Source of the DNA: CAZODA01 sp964578485
GTDB taxonomy: Bacteria > Bacteroidota > Bacteroidia > Bacteroidales > Marinilabiliaceae
Length of the DNA: 63,239 nucleotides
NCBI GenBank assembly: GCA_964578485.1
Contig: CAZODA010000015.1
Span: 1 to 63,239, forward strand
Direction: 5' to 3'
This document shows, in pieces, positions 54,462 to 63,202 of this stretch. The position numbers and the translations under genes were made by a program. Under the pieces are notes generated by a model, which saw only the letters and a list, made by a program, of their open reading frames with translations, ran no database searches and was not told the origin of the DNA. Numbering within the stretch: the first letter of the stretch is position 1; each line of letters starts with the position of its first letter.

Positions 54462-57098
54462 ATGGGCATTACTAACAAAATCATTAAGTTTTCCATTCTA
54501 GTCTTATGTGCAGTTACGCACTTCCAATGTAGCACAAACTCTTCGTCGGAAAAATATTCTATTGTTATTGATTTAACGATTTCAGAAAAAGTTGAATTTG
54601 CAATCGAGAGACTGGAAAATTCGCTGAACGATAAAGGTATCGAACTTGTACGGGTTTCGAAATTTGAGGATGTCGAGGGGCAGAATGTCATTGTCGTAGG
54701 ATTGTCGCCAGGGACAGGCTATGTGTCTGAATTTTTGCGTAAAGGAAATCGAAGCGTACCCTTTACGGCGGAAGCATTGACAATCTGGAAAACAAAATAT
54801 CAAAATAAAAATGTACTTGTTGTTGCAGGGCATGACGAGCAGGGATTAATGTACGCATTGCTTGATGTTGCAGCAAAAATTGAATGGAGTGATCAGAAAA
54901 ATCCGCTTAAAGAGCTGTCTGGTATAACCGAAAGTCCGGGAATGACAACACGTGCGATTTCGATGTATACTATGAATCGGACATTGTGGGAAAGTAAATT
55001 CTACGACGAGATATACTGGGAGAGGTACTTTGATATGCTGTCTGAGAATCGTTTTAACTCATTTGTGATTATATTTGGTTATGAGAATGGTGGATTTTTA
55101 GCGCCTCCTTACCCGTATTTTTTTGATGTGGAGGACTATCCTGATGTTGAAATGGTGGGCTTAACTGCCCAACAACAGGCAAAAAATCTTGAGACTCTGA
55201 ATAAGTTGATCGATTTGGCTCACAGTCGCGGGATCAGAGTATCAGTAGCTATATGGGATCATATTTTTCGCGGAGGAATTCAAACAGGCGGCGTAGCGGG
55301 AGTTGAAAATGCTGAAAAGGAACCGCTTTATGGGTTGGTTTGGGGTGTAAATGGCGAGAATTTGATCCCTTATACCAAGGCCGCGCTATCTAAGTTTATC
55401 AGGCTTGTACCAAAACTCGACGGGATTGAATTCCGAATGCATGGTGAATCAGGACTCAAACATGATGAGCAGGAGGCGTTCTGGAGCGATGTTTTTAAAT
55501 CAATGAAGGCGGTAGCTCCGGACATGAACTTTGTTTTACGGGCAAAAGATATGCCCGAATCGGTAATTCAGGCGGCTATCGACGAGGATATTAATTTCCG
55601 AATCGAGACTAAATATTGGATGGAGCAGATGGGTATGCCATACCATTCGACTCACATCAATCGCCAGAATCAGCTCGACAGACGACAAAGTTATGCAGAC
55701 ATGCTTCGTTATCCACAAGAGTACAAGATGTATTGGCGACTGTGGAATGGCGGCACAACCCGTATTTTACTGTGGGGAAATCCTGACTACGCCCGTCGTT
55801 TTGTGGAGAGTGCAAAACTTTACGGAGGTGATGCCTATGAGGTAACTGAGCCGCTGGCAACTAAAATGGAGTCTATGCCGCACGATATGCAGCCTTTCGA
55901 TCTGCTTGCACCCGAATATCAATATTACGACTATGAATTTGAACGTTATTGGCATTTCTTTCAGGTTTTCGGAAGACTGGGCTATAATCCGAATCAGTCG
56001 TCGGATATCTGGGATAAGGAATTTGAAAAACGATTTGGAAAGAAAACAGCTCATATCATAGAGCAGGCACTACATGAAGCCAGTTGGATTTTACCACGTA
56101 TCGTAGCTTCGTGCTACCCTTATGGAGCTTTCCCAACCACTCGTGGGTGGGCGGAGAAACAGCGGCTTGGGGATCTACACGAGTATGCGAAAGCCGAAGG
56201 AAGTGACATACAGCAGTTTGCTAGCTTCGATGAGGAGGCACAACTTCTGATCCATGGGGGCGAAACAGCCAAGATACGTCCGTCAACAAACAGTGTTTGG
56301 CTTCAACAGATGTCAGACAAACTGAATGCTCTGATCAGAAAAGCCAAAAAAGCAGCAGGTAAAAATCGTAGCAAGGAGTTTAACTCTACGATTACTGACT
56401 TGAAAATACTCTCTAATCTTGCTTTGTATCATTCACGTAGGATACCTGCTGCGGTTAGTTATCGTATTTTTGAACACACGAATGATATTAGGGCTCTGGA
56501 AAAAGCGATTGAATATGAAAAAAAAGCGATAAAGGCATGGCGACAAATTGTTACTTCGGCAGGAGATTTTTATGCGCCGGATTTAATGTTTGGAATTCGT
56601 TCTTCGTATTTCGATGGGCTGAACCACAAATTGTCCGGACATTGGAAGGATGAATTGGATGATCTTGAAGCGGATTTGGTTCGATTGGAGCAACAACGAC
56701 GTGATTTTGTACCGAAAGGAGATATTGTTAATGCACCAACATACCGATTTGATAAGAATTCGGATAATAGCCATTTATTCTGTGTTGATTTGGAGCGTGT
56801 TGAGCAAAATTCGATTGATAAACCAATTACAGTACAGGCTAAAGTTACGGGTAAAAATGAAATCAAGTGGGTTCGGTTACGGTATCGGGCTGTTAATCAA
56901 AAATTGGATTATTCAACATTAGAGATGGTGCCTACAGCCGAAAAAAATGCCTATCAGGTAATTATTCCTACTGAAGAAATCGATCCAAAATTTGATATGA
57001 TGTATTTTATTGAAGTGATGGATAATCAAGGGAATGGGAAGATTTACCCCGATTTAATGGAAGAAACACCCTATGTCATTGTTAACCTGAAGAGATAA
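54462..57098 (+). CDS. GH67/GH20-like TIM-barrel lipoprotein, specificity unknown
   Basis: 878 residues with a lipobox-like HFQC (Cys23). Residues about 35-140 resemble the beta-alpha N-terminal domain of GH20/GH67/GH115-type glycosidases (VVAGHDEQGLMYALLDVAAK). The catalytic barrel from about 165 has AISMYTMNRTLWESKFYDEI, FNSFVIIFGYENGGFLAPPY, RGIRVSVAIWDHIFRGG and DGIEFRMHGESGLK; the Glu of EFRMHGES is a fair catalytic candidate. A long helical part and a C-terminal beta-sandwich follow. In a xylan setting alpha-glucuronidase activity is a reasonable guess, but no CAZy family can be fixed. 26 bp before the isomerase-DUF1080 gene, same operon. Confidence 0.6.
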   Translation: MGITNKIIKFSILVLCAVTHFQCSTNSSSEKYSIVIDLTISEKVEFAIERLENSLNDKGIELVRVSKFEDVEGQNVIVVGLSPGTGYVSEFLRKGNRSVPFTAEALTIWKTKYQNKNVLVVAGHDEQGLMYALLDVAAKIEWSDQKNPLKELSGITESPGMTTRAISMYTMNRTLWESKFYDEIYWERYFDMLSENRFNSFVIIFGYENGGFLAPPYPYFFDVEDYPDVEMVGLTAQQQAKNLETLNKLIDLAHSRGIRVSVAIWDHIFRGGIQTGGVAGVENAEKEPLYGLVWGVNGENLIPYTKAALSKFIRLVPKLDGIEFRMHGESGLKHDEQEAFWSDVFKSMKAVAPDMNFVLRAKDMPESVIQAAIDEDINFRIETKYWMEQMGMPYHSTHINRQNQLDRRQSYADMLRYPQEYKMYWRLWNGGTTRILLWGNPDYARRFVESAKLYGGDAYEVTEPLATKMESMPHDMQPFDLLAPEYQYYDYEFERYWHFFQVFGRLGYNPNQSSDIWDKEFEKRFGKKTAHIIEQALHEASWILPRIVASCYPYGAFPTTRGWAEKQRLGDLHEYAKAEGSDIQQFASFDEEAQLLIHGGETAKIRPSTNSVWLQQMSDKLNALIRKAKKAAGKNRSKEFNSTITDLKILSNLALYHSRRIPAAVSYRIFEHTNDIRALEKAIEYEKKAIKAWRQIVTSAGDFYAPDLMFGIRSSYFDGLNHKLSGHWKDELDDLEADLVRLEQQRRDFVPKGDIVNAPTYRFDKNSDNSHLFCVDLERVEQNSIDKPITVQAKVTGKNEIKWVRLRYRAVNQKLDYSTLEMVPTAEKNAYQVIIPTEEIDPKFDMMYFIEVMDNQGNGKIYPDLMEETPYVIVNLKR

Positions 57099-57124
57099 AA
57101 AGTATAAACTAAAAACAATAACCG

Positions 57125-59158
57125 ATGGATCGTTTTTTATTAATTACACTCTACTTATTTGCATCAGTGTTGTTTATCAATGCTATGGAAAAGCCAGAAG
57201 CATTGAAAGTGGACAAGCAAAGCCCCAAAATAATTCGGAAGATGAATTCCGATTTCGACAGTATGGACTGGCAAGTCGGAATTCAATCTTATACCTTTAA
57301 TCAATTCTCGCTTTTCGATGCTATCGATGCGGCTTCGGATTTGGGGTTGAAATATGTAGAAGCCACAACGTGGCAAAAAATAGAACGAGGTAAAGATGAA
57401 TCGTTCAATCCTTGGTGGATGTCAGCCGAGATGAAGCAAAAAGTCAAAGATCGATGTGCCGAAAAGGGGGTCGAAATAGTATCGTTCTACTGCCGTCCGA
57501 GCAAGGATGACATAGAGAAAAAATCGGAACAGGTCGAGAAGATTTTCCAGTTTTGTAAAGAGATGAATCTTATATTGACTACCGATCCAATCCGTGTAGA
57601 GTCGGGCTTTGGGAGCATGGATTTCTACGACGAAATGTGCCAAAAATATGGCGTGACGATGGTTTTGACAAACCACCCGAAGAGCCACGGTTCGCCTTAC
57701 TGGAATCCTGATGATGTGTTGGCTGATTGCGAAGGCCGCAGTAAATATATCGGCGCTTCGGTCGATGTGGGGCACTTTATGCGCGATGGAACAGACCCTT
57801 ATAATGCTGTGAGAAAGTACACTGATGCGGGACGAATGTACCATTTCCATTTTCGTGACGTAGATGCCTTAGGTATGGATGGTCGGGATGTTGCTCTGGG
57901 TGAGGGTGATGCAAGAATTCAAAATATGCTTGAATATATGTATGCTGGAGGAGCTGCGCCGATTCTTGTTTTCGAGTATGAACGGGATATGGATCAACCG
58001 CTGAAATACATCGTTCCGAGTGTCGAATATCTGAAGACTATAAGTGCAGAGTTGCTCAAAAAAGGTAAAAAGAAAGTTGCTCGTGAAGTGGCTCAAAATA
58101 ATCCGCAGGGGCAGTTTGTGAAGCTTTGGGCAAGGGATGCAGCCATTGACGGGCAGTTGAGAATTGAGGATTGGGATTCGGAAAAAGCAACGATACACGG
58201 TTTGCATAATACGAGCGACAAAATAACATGGAATACAAAAATAAAAAAAGGAAATTATTTGGTGGCAATGCGCTATTCAGAGCCATATTCAGGTGCGGCT
58301 TTTTCAATCACGATCGGCGATCAGCAATTATCCGTACTGGCAGCAACGACCCAAAATTGGGCAGACTACCAGGTATTTGATTTGGGCGTTGTTACGATTT
58401 CTAAGGACGGAATATTCCCTGTTGTAATAAATGGGGTCCAATTAGCACTGAAAGAGAAAAACCATGAGGAAGCTTTACCTGATATTCATTGGTTGACACT
58501 AACACCGACAAAAGATGAGGCGACGTTCGGGTCGATAGACATATTGAGCAAATTCAGAGGCAAGAAAATATTCGACGGAAAGACATTCAAAGGTTGGCAC
58601 GGTAACAATGGCGAAAGCAGCATGGAATGGTTTCGTGTTGAGGATGGAGCTATTGTGGGCGGGACGATGGAAAAACCTATTCCTCGCAATGAATTTATAT
58701 GTACAGATCGTGAATACGACGATTTTGAGCTTCGTCTGAAATTCAAAACGAAATACCCCGAAGGAACAAACTCATGGAACGGAGGTGTTCAATTCCGAAG
58801 TCAGGGACATCCGACAATCAAACACGAAATGATTGGTTATCAGGCCGATATTTTGTCATGGAAATGGGGTGCGCTATACGATGAACAACGTCGTTGGACA
58901 TTTCTCGGAACACCGCTCAATATGGCAGAAGCAATGAAACAGGTTAAGACCGACGATTGGAATTCGTACGTAATCCGTGCAGAAGGGCCTCGAATCCGCC
59001 TATGGCTCAACGGGGTACTTACTTTGGATTACATGGAATATGATCCTACAATTCCGCAAACAGGATATATCGGTTTCCAAATACATGAAGATAAAAATCC
59101 ATGTGAATTGTGGTATAAAGATATTGAAATTGAAGAACTTAATAAAACACAACGATGA
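57125..59158 (+). CDS. Secreted sugar-isomerase-like TIM barrel fused to DUF1080 (3-keto-glycoside hydrolase family)
   Basis: 677 residues with a signal peptide. Residues about 48-320 form a xylose-isomerase-like (AP endonuclease 2) barrel with plausible metal ligands: Glu in YVEATTW, Asp in ASVDVGHFM, His in YHFHFRDVD, Glu in VFEYERD. About 335-465 is a sandwich domain resembling a carbohydrate-binding module. About 485-677 is DUF1080 (KFRGKKIFDGKTFKGWHGNN, GGVQFRSQGHPTIKHEMIGY, LWLNGVLTLDYME). Both outer domains belong to families linked to 3-keto-glycoside cleavage. It overlaps the next gene by 4 bp (ATGA), and that gene is a paralogue of the barrel. Confidence 0.85.
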   Translation: MDRFLLITLYLFASVLFINAMEKPEALKVDKQSPKIIRKMNSDFDSMDWQVGIQSYTFNQFSLFDAIDAASDLGLKYVEATTWQKIERGKDESFNPWWMSAEMKQKVKDRCAEKGVEIVSFYCRPSKDDIEKKSEQVEKIFQFCKEMNLILTTDPIRVESGFGSMDFYDEMCQKYGVTMVLTNHPKSHGSPYWNPDDVLADCEGRSKYIGASVDVGHFMRDGTDPYNAVRKYTDAGRMYHFHFRDVDALGMDGRDVALGEGDARIQNMLEYMYAGGAAPILVFEYERDMDQPLKYIVPSVEYLKTISAELLKKGKKKVAREVAQNNPQGQFVKLWARDAAIDGQLRIEDWDSEKATIHGLHNTSDKITWNTKIKKGNYLVAMRYSEPYSGAAFSITIGDQQLSVLAATTQNWADYQVFDLGVVTISKDGIFPVVINGVQLALKEKNHEEALPDIHWLTLTPTKDEATFGSIDILSKFRGKKIFDGKTFKGWHGNNGESSMEWFRVEDGAIVGGTMEKPIPRNEFICTDREYDDFELRLKFKTKYPEGTNSWNGGVQFRSQGHPTIKHEMIGYQADILSWKWGALYDEQRRWTFLGTPLNMAEAMKQVKTDDWNSYVIRAEGPRIRLWLNGVLTLDYMEYDPTIPQTGYIGFQIHEDKNPCELWYKDIEIEELNKTQR

Positions 59159-60093
59159 AAAACACACTAAGAATATCAGCAATTATTTTCGCAGGTCTAT
59201 TAATGATAGGCATTAGTGTTTCTGCTCAAGATTCGTCGAAAGACTATCTCTCGAAGGGATATACCTGTTACGGTAAACTTACTAACGGTGTTCCGAATGC
59301 TGAGAAAATGGGTTGGAAAGTAGGAATCCAAGCCTATACATTTAATCGGTTCTCGTTCTTTGAAGCGATAGATATGACGGCGGCGCTCGGGTTAAATTAT
59401 ATTGAAGGAGTCGCAGGAATGCGACTTACGCCCGAAAGTGATGTAAAATTCGGGCACGGATTATCTCAAGACTGGAAAGATAAATTGAAGCAAAAATTGA
59501 ACGATGCGAATATCGAGCATGTTAGCTACTATCAATGGATGGATGGCTCAGGAAATGGCTTTGAGGATATCGTGAAATTTGCAAAAGAGCTTAACCTAAC
59601 CATTGTTACAGATCCTAAACGTGCACCGGAAGGCAAACCGATAGATTTTTACGAACAAATATTGAAAAAGCATGGAGTGACGATGGTATTTACTAATCAT
59701 CCGAAGCCTATCGCATATTGGAATCCGGAGTTTTCGTTAGAAGACACCAAAGGACGCAGTCAATATCTGGGAGCTTCGGTCGATGTGGGGCACTTTATGC
59801 GTGGTGGGTTTGCGCCGCTACTGATCGTGAAAAGTTTTATCGACGCCGGAAGGATGTATCATTTTCATTTCCGAGACGTGTCTAATTTGGGTGCCGACGG
59901 AGTAGATGTACCGCTCGGGCAGGGGCAAGGACAGATTCGTGAAATCTTGACTGAGCTTTATAAAGGTGGTATTGAACCAATCATTGTCTTAGAATACGAA
60001 CACGACTTCTACAATCAAATGATAGATTTGATCCCAAGCATAAACTATATCAATGAAGTTTGCGGGGAGTTGCTGAAAAATAATAATAAATAA
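59155..60093 (+). CDS. Secreted sugar phosphate isomerase/epimerase-like protein
   Basis: 312 residues with a signal peptide (IIFAGLLMIGISVSAQ). The single TIM barrel closely resembles residues 48-320 of the fused protein before it: VGIQAYTFNRFSFFEAIDMT, GASVDVGHFMRGG, DAGRMYHFHFRDVSNLGADG, VLEYEHDF. The same Glu, Asp, His, Glu metal set is kept. Secretion excludes a role on sugar phosphates; acting on extracytoplasmic 3-keto-glycosides, or as an epimerase, is more plausible. Translation is coupled to the fused gene by an ATGA overlap, and the GH43 follows after 11 bp. Confidence 0.82.
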   Translation: MKNTLRISAIIFAGLLMIGISVSAQDSSKDYLSKGYTCYGKLTNGVPNAEKMGWKVGIQAYTFNRFSFFEAIDMTAALGLNYIEGVAGMRLTPESDVKFGHGLSQDWKDKLKQKLNDANIEHVSYYQWMDGSGNGFEDIVKFAKELNLTIVTDPKRAPEGKPIDFYEQILKKHGVTMVFTNHPKPIAYWNPEFSLEDTKGRSQYLGASVDVGHFMRGGFAPLLIVKSFIDAGRMYHFHFRDVSNLGADGVDVPLGQGQGQIREILTELYKGGIEPIIVLEYEHDFYNQMIDLIPSINYINEVCGELLKNNNK

Positions 60094-60104
60094 GCATCAA
60101 TATT

Positions 60105-62039
60105 ATGAAAATATTTTATAAAGGATTAATTGCTGTCGTAGTTGTCTCACTGTTTAGTGTGCAGCTTTTTGCTCAATCGACGGATAACGGAGACGGAACA
60201 TTTACAAACCCAGTAATTTGGGGCGACTTTCCCGATCCGGAAGTTATTCGTGTTGGCGACACATATTACCTTATGTCTACCAGTATGCATTATTTTCCCG
60301 GTGTTACACTCATGGAATCCAAAGATTTGGTTAATTGGACAATCGTATCAAACGTGGTTGAGGAGTTTAAAGAACATCCGTACTATGATCTGGATGGTGG
60401 TAATCGCTATGCCAAAGGGCAATGGGCTACGAGTGTTCGTTATTTTAACGATATGTTTCATGTATTGTTTACAACACTGACTGAAGGGTCCTACATCTAC
60501 ACATCTGTCGATGCGCGCGGGCCATGGACAAAGCATAAAGTGGATGTGTTCTTATATGATCCGGGGCTGTTTGTAGACAATGATGGACGAGTGTATGTGG
60601 TATCAGGTAATACAGACATTTTTCTAACGGAACTCGATCCAGTGACTTTACAGTCTAAAGGCCAGCAAAAACAAATTTACAGAGGACACAGACAAGGTTT
60701 GGAAGGGAATCGTTGCTATAAAATAGGCGATTATTACTATATCTACTGTACTTACGGAGGGACTCAGGGTAATCAGGTTTGTTTGAGATCTAAATCGCTT
60801 ACAGGCCCGTTCGAAGAGCGTGTAATGATGAACTACACGGCCAATTATGCCCCGATGGTATTGCATCAGGGAAGTTTGGTTAATCTTCCCGATGGAAGCT
60901 ATTGGAGTATGATATTTCAAGACCATCTGGGATTGGGACGTGTCCCATATTTGGTACCTGTTAACTGGATTGATAACTGGCCGACACTCGGGAACACGAT
61001 GGACGGAAATATGACGCTAAAGAAACCGATAGAAAGCATCGAAATAATTCATTTTCCGACGACAGACGAATTCAACTCTTCTAAGTTAGCCCTTCAGTGG
61101 CAATTTAATCATAATCCAGATAAATCGAAATACTCTTTAACCGAAAAACTGGGAGTTTTACGGTTATATACGGCAACATTGACCGATTCTTTGCTAAATG
61201 CACGAAACACTGTATGTCAACGTATATTGGGACCTCACAGCGAAGGCATTGCAAAAATAGATATATCGAAAATGAAGGTAGGCGACAAAGCTGGCCTTGT
61301 TATTCTGCAAGATCCATTTGCCACATTGACAATAAGCAAAACTAAAGAAGGTAATGAACTGCAAATGACAGTCAATGAGGAGGTGAAAAGCTCTGTAAGC
61401 ATCAAAGGTTCTACGGTTTATCTGCGTGCAAAGGTAAACGGAATGTCAAACAAAGTGAACTTCTTTTATAGCCTTGATGATATTAAATACTTGCCGTTGG
61501 GAGAAGAATTTACTATGCAATTCCGTTTGAGTATTTTCTGCGGAAACCGTTATGGCTTGTTTAATTATGCCACGCAGAAACTGGGAGGTTACATAGATAT
61601 AGATTGGTTCCGTGTTACACAGGAGCCACTGTTTACGCGAAATATATACTCGGGTAAAATCATCGAGGCAGAGTATTTTGATCATCACTATTGTTCTGAA
61701 GTTAGGCTGTCCGGAAATGATAAATCGAATCGCAATCAGGATGTGATCTTCAGTGATGGAGGGATAGTAGCATTTAATAATCTGGATGTAAAAAACACAA
61801 AGCTAAAACATCTCGAACTAACTATGGAATGTACCTCTTCGGAAGCTACAGTTGAGGTTCGTTACCATGACACGGGTGAAATTATAGCTAATGTTAAAAT
61901 ACCAAATCGGGACGGATATCAAAGGTTGTCAGTCGAGTTAGAAAAACCTTTGAAATCGACGAAACGATTGGAGATAAGAGTATGGAACAGGAACAATAAA
62001 GCTGTGGTTGCTTTGGATAAAATACAATTTATTGAATAG
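60105..62039 (+). CDS. GH43 glycosidase with concanavalin-like and C-terminal CBM6-like domains
   Basis: 644 residues with a signal peptide (LFSVQLFAQ). The propeller begins IWGDFPDPEVIRVGDTYYLM with Asp44, then GQWATSVRYFNDMFHVLFTT and GLEGNRCYKIGDYYYIYCTY with the acid Glu. The beta-xylosidase-type sandwich lies at about 320-520. The last 100 residues (GKIIEAEYFDHHYCSEVRLS, then LELTMECTSSEATVEVRYHD) look like CBM6. It belongs to the same GH43 group as the one at 48200. It follows the isomerase gene by 11 bp in the same operon, linking xylan debranching with the isomerase/DUF1080 functions. Confidence 0.87.
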   Translation: MKIFYKGLIAVVVVSLFSVQLFAQSTDNGDGTFTNPVIWGDFPDPEVIRVGDTYYLMSTSMHYFPGVTLMESKDLVNWTIVSNVVEEFKEHPYYDLDGGNRYAKGQWATSVRYFNDMFHVLFTTLTEGSYIYTSVDARGPWTKHKVDVFLYDPGLFVDNDGRVYVVSGNTDIFLTELDPVTLQSKGQQKQIYRGHRQGLEGNRCYKIGDYYYIYCTYGGTQGNQVCLRSKSLTGPFEERVMMNYTANYAPMVLHQGSLVNLPDGSYWSMIFQDHLGLGRVPYLVPVNWIDNWPTLGNTMDGNMTLKKPIESIEIIHFPTTDEFNSSKLALQWQFNHNPDKSKYSLTEKLGVLRLYTATLTDSLLNARNTVCQRILGPHSEGIAKIDISKMKVGDKAGLVILQDPFATLTISKTKEGNELQMTVNEEVKSSVSIKGSTVYLRAKVNGMSNKVNFFYSLDDIKYLPLGEEFTMQFRLSIFCGNRYGLFNYATQKLGGYIDIDWFRVTQEPLFTRNIYSGKIIEAEYFDHHYCSEVRLSGNDKSNRNQDVIFSDGGIVAFNNLDVKNTKLKHLELTMECTSSEATVEVRYHDTGEIIANVKIPNRDGYQRLSVELEKPLKSTKRLEIRVWNRNNKAVVALDKIQFIE

Positions 62040-62136
62040 TATTGCAATAGTTAAACGATATGGAAAAGAAACTTATTAACAGCAGTAGATTTTGCCTAAA
62101 TTAAATTTTTACAGTTCAAGTAAATATTCTATTATC

Positions 62137-62883
62137 ATGATTAAGAAAAATATGTTACTCAGTGTTGCATTTCTTGTTCTTTCATCACTTATTTCATGTA
62201 CGCAGGACAATGGATGGGTGGAGTTATTTAATGGCAAAGATCTTTCGGGATGGAATGTTGTCTGCCAGCCTCAGGATAAAGAAAAAACGTTTTGGACGGT
62301 CGAAGATGGGACTATCCTTTGTAATTCAACTGGTATGAAGGGGCATAATCATATATGGTTGGTGTCAGAGAAGGAATACGATAATTTTGAACTGCACTTC
62401 AAATTTCAGGCGTTCAGAGAATCGAAAGGAAACAGCGGATTGCAATTCCGAAGCCGTTATGATTATTCGGCTGATGGCGGCGGTTGGATGAACGGTCCTC
62501 AGATGGATATCAATCCTCCGGCAACGACCAAATCGTGGCGCACGGGATATATATATGACGAAACGAACGAGGTACGTCGATGGGTTTATCCGAGTTTGCC
62601 CGACTGGGATATGAAAGACGAGTACAAGCCTGAGGAGTTTATTTTTAAATATGCCGAAGATGGCGATGATGTATGGAACGACGTGGTGTTGATTTGCGAC
62701 GGAATGAGTATCAAAACCTATATCAACGGTATTTTGCAGACAGATTGGGATGCCACAGGTCTTCTCGATGACGAAATCCACAGCAAACACAATGTGGGCA
62801 AAAAAGGACATATCGCATTTCAACTACACCATGGTGACGATTTGAAAATCAAATATAAAGACATTAGGATAAAAGAAATCTAA
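62137..62883 (+). CDS. DUF1080 (3-keto-disaccharide hydrolase family) lipoprotein
   Basis: 248 residues from the ATG at 62137; an in-frame TTG at 62092 would place 15 residues before the signal peptide and is not used. Lipobox LSSLISC (Cys21). One DUF1080 domain: ELFNGKDLSGWNVVCQPQDK, GNSGLQFRSRYDYSADGGGW, MNGPQMDINPP, KTYINGILQTDWDATGL. It resembles the C-terminal domain of the fused protein at 57125. Characterised relatives hydrolyse 3-keto-glycosides. It closes the operon, and only repeats lie beyond. Confidence 0.85.
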   Translation: MIKKNMLLSVAFLVLSSLISCTQDNGWVELFNGKDLSGWNVVCQPQDKEKTFWTVEDGTILCNSTGMKGHNHIWLVSEKEYDNFELHFKFQAFRESKGNSGLQFRSRYDYSADGGGWMNGPQMDINPPATTKSWRTGYIYDETNEVRRWVYPSLPDWDMKDEYKPEEFIFKYAEDGDDVWNDVVLICDGMSIKTYINGILQTDWDATGLLDDEIHSKHNVGKKGHIAFQLHHGDDLKIKYKDIRIKEI

Positions 62884-62938
62884 CTGATGATTGATAATTT
62901 GTATTAATTTGATGATATAATACGTGGTAAAACCCTCT

Positions 62939-62966
62939 GTAGAGACCTTGCATGCAAGGTCTCTAC
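62939..62966. repeat. 28-nt CATG palindrome, copy 4 (perfect)
   Basis: GTAGAGACCTTGCA and its exact inverse, centred on CATG. A decayed copy with the same left arm lies at 23909-23938. Confidence 0.85.
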
Positions 62967-62978
62967 TAAAAATAAAAA

Positions 62979-63020
62979 ATCCCGCTGAAGCGGGATAATT
63001 ATTTGTTGCGGAGAGAGAGG
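62979..63020 (-). repeat. 42-bp direct repeat 1: tRNA-Ser-like 3' end plus terminator
   Basis: Identical to 63161-63202 over 42 bases. On the minus strand it reads CCTCTCTCTCCGCAACAAAT, then ATCCCGCTTCAGCGGGAT and, in this copy, a T-run: the acceptor 3' end of a Bacteroidota tRNA-Ser followed by an intrinsic terminator. The rest of the tRNA is absent upstream (63021-63160 does not fold as one), so this is a fragment. Confidence 0.55.
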
Positions 63021-63160
63021 GATTACATCCGCAATGAATTCGCTGTGATCCCGTAAGGGGGGGGGGATTCAACAAATATCTTACCCTTTGGGTATATTTT
63101 TATTTTCCGTTTGTTCTTTCACAGAGCAAGCTCTCTTCAGAACTATCCGGAAATAAAATA

Positions 63161-63202
63161 TCCCGCTGAAGCGGGATAATTATTTGTTGCGGAGAGAGAG
63201 GT
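63161..63202 (-). repeat. 42-bp direct repeat 2: tRNA-Ser-like 3' end plus terminator
   Basis: Exact copy of 62979-63020. On the minus strand the preceding bases (AAGGTTCACCGA) recall a T-arm but do not pair convincingly, and the window ends 37 bp further on, so I cannot say whether a full tRNA lies beyond. Confidence 0.5.

Larger units (their letters stand above)
46339..63202. other. Putative acquired island (G+C-richer block)
   Basis: From 46.34 kb to about 62.88 kb all genes point right and use visibly more G/C-ending codons (GCG, CGT, GAC) than the AT-rich genes before. The left edge is a broken gene, and the right edge has tRNA-Ser-like 3' repeats. No integrase is in view, so the mechanism is open; the exact ends are uncertain. 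Confidence 0.45.

Noticed and set aside
62979..63202. Complete tRNA-Ser gene
   Set aside because: Only the acceptor 3' end and terminator are present; no D-arm or anticodon stem could be folded from 63021-63160 or from the last 37 bases.
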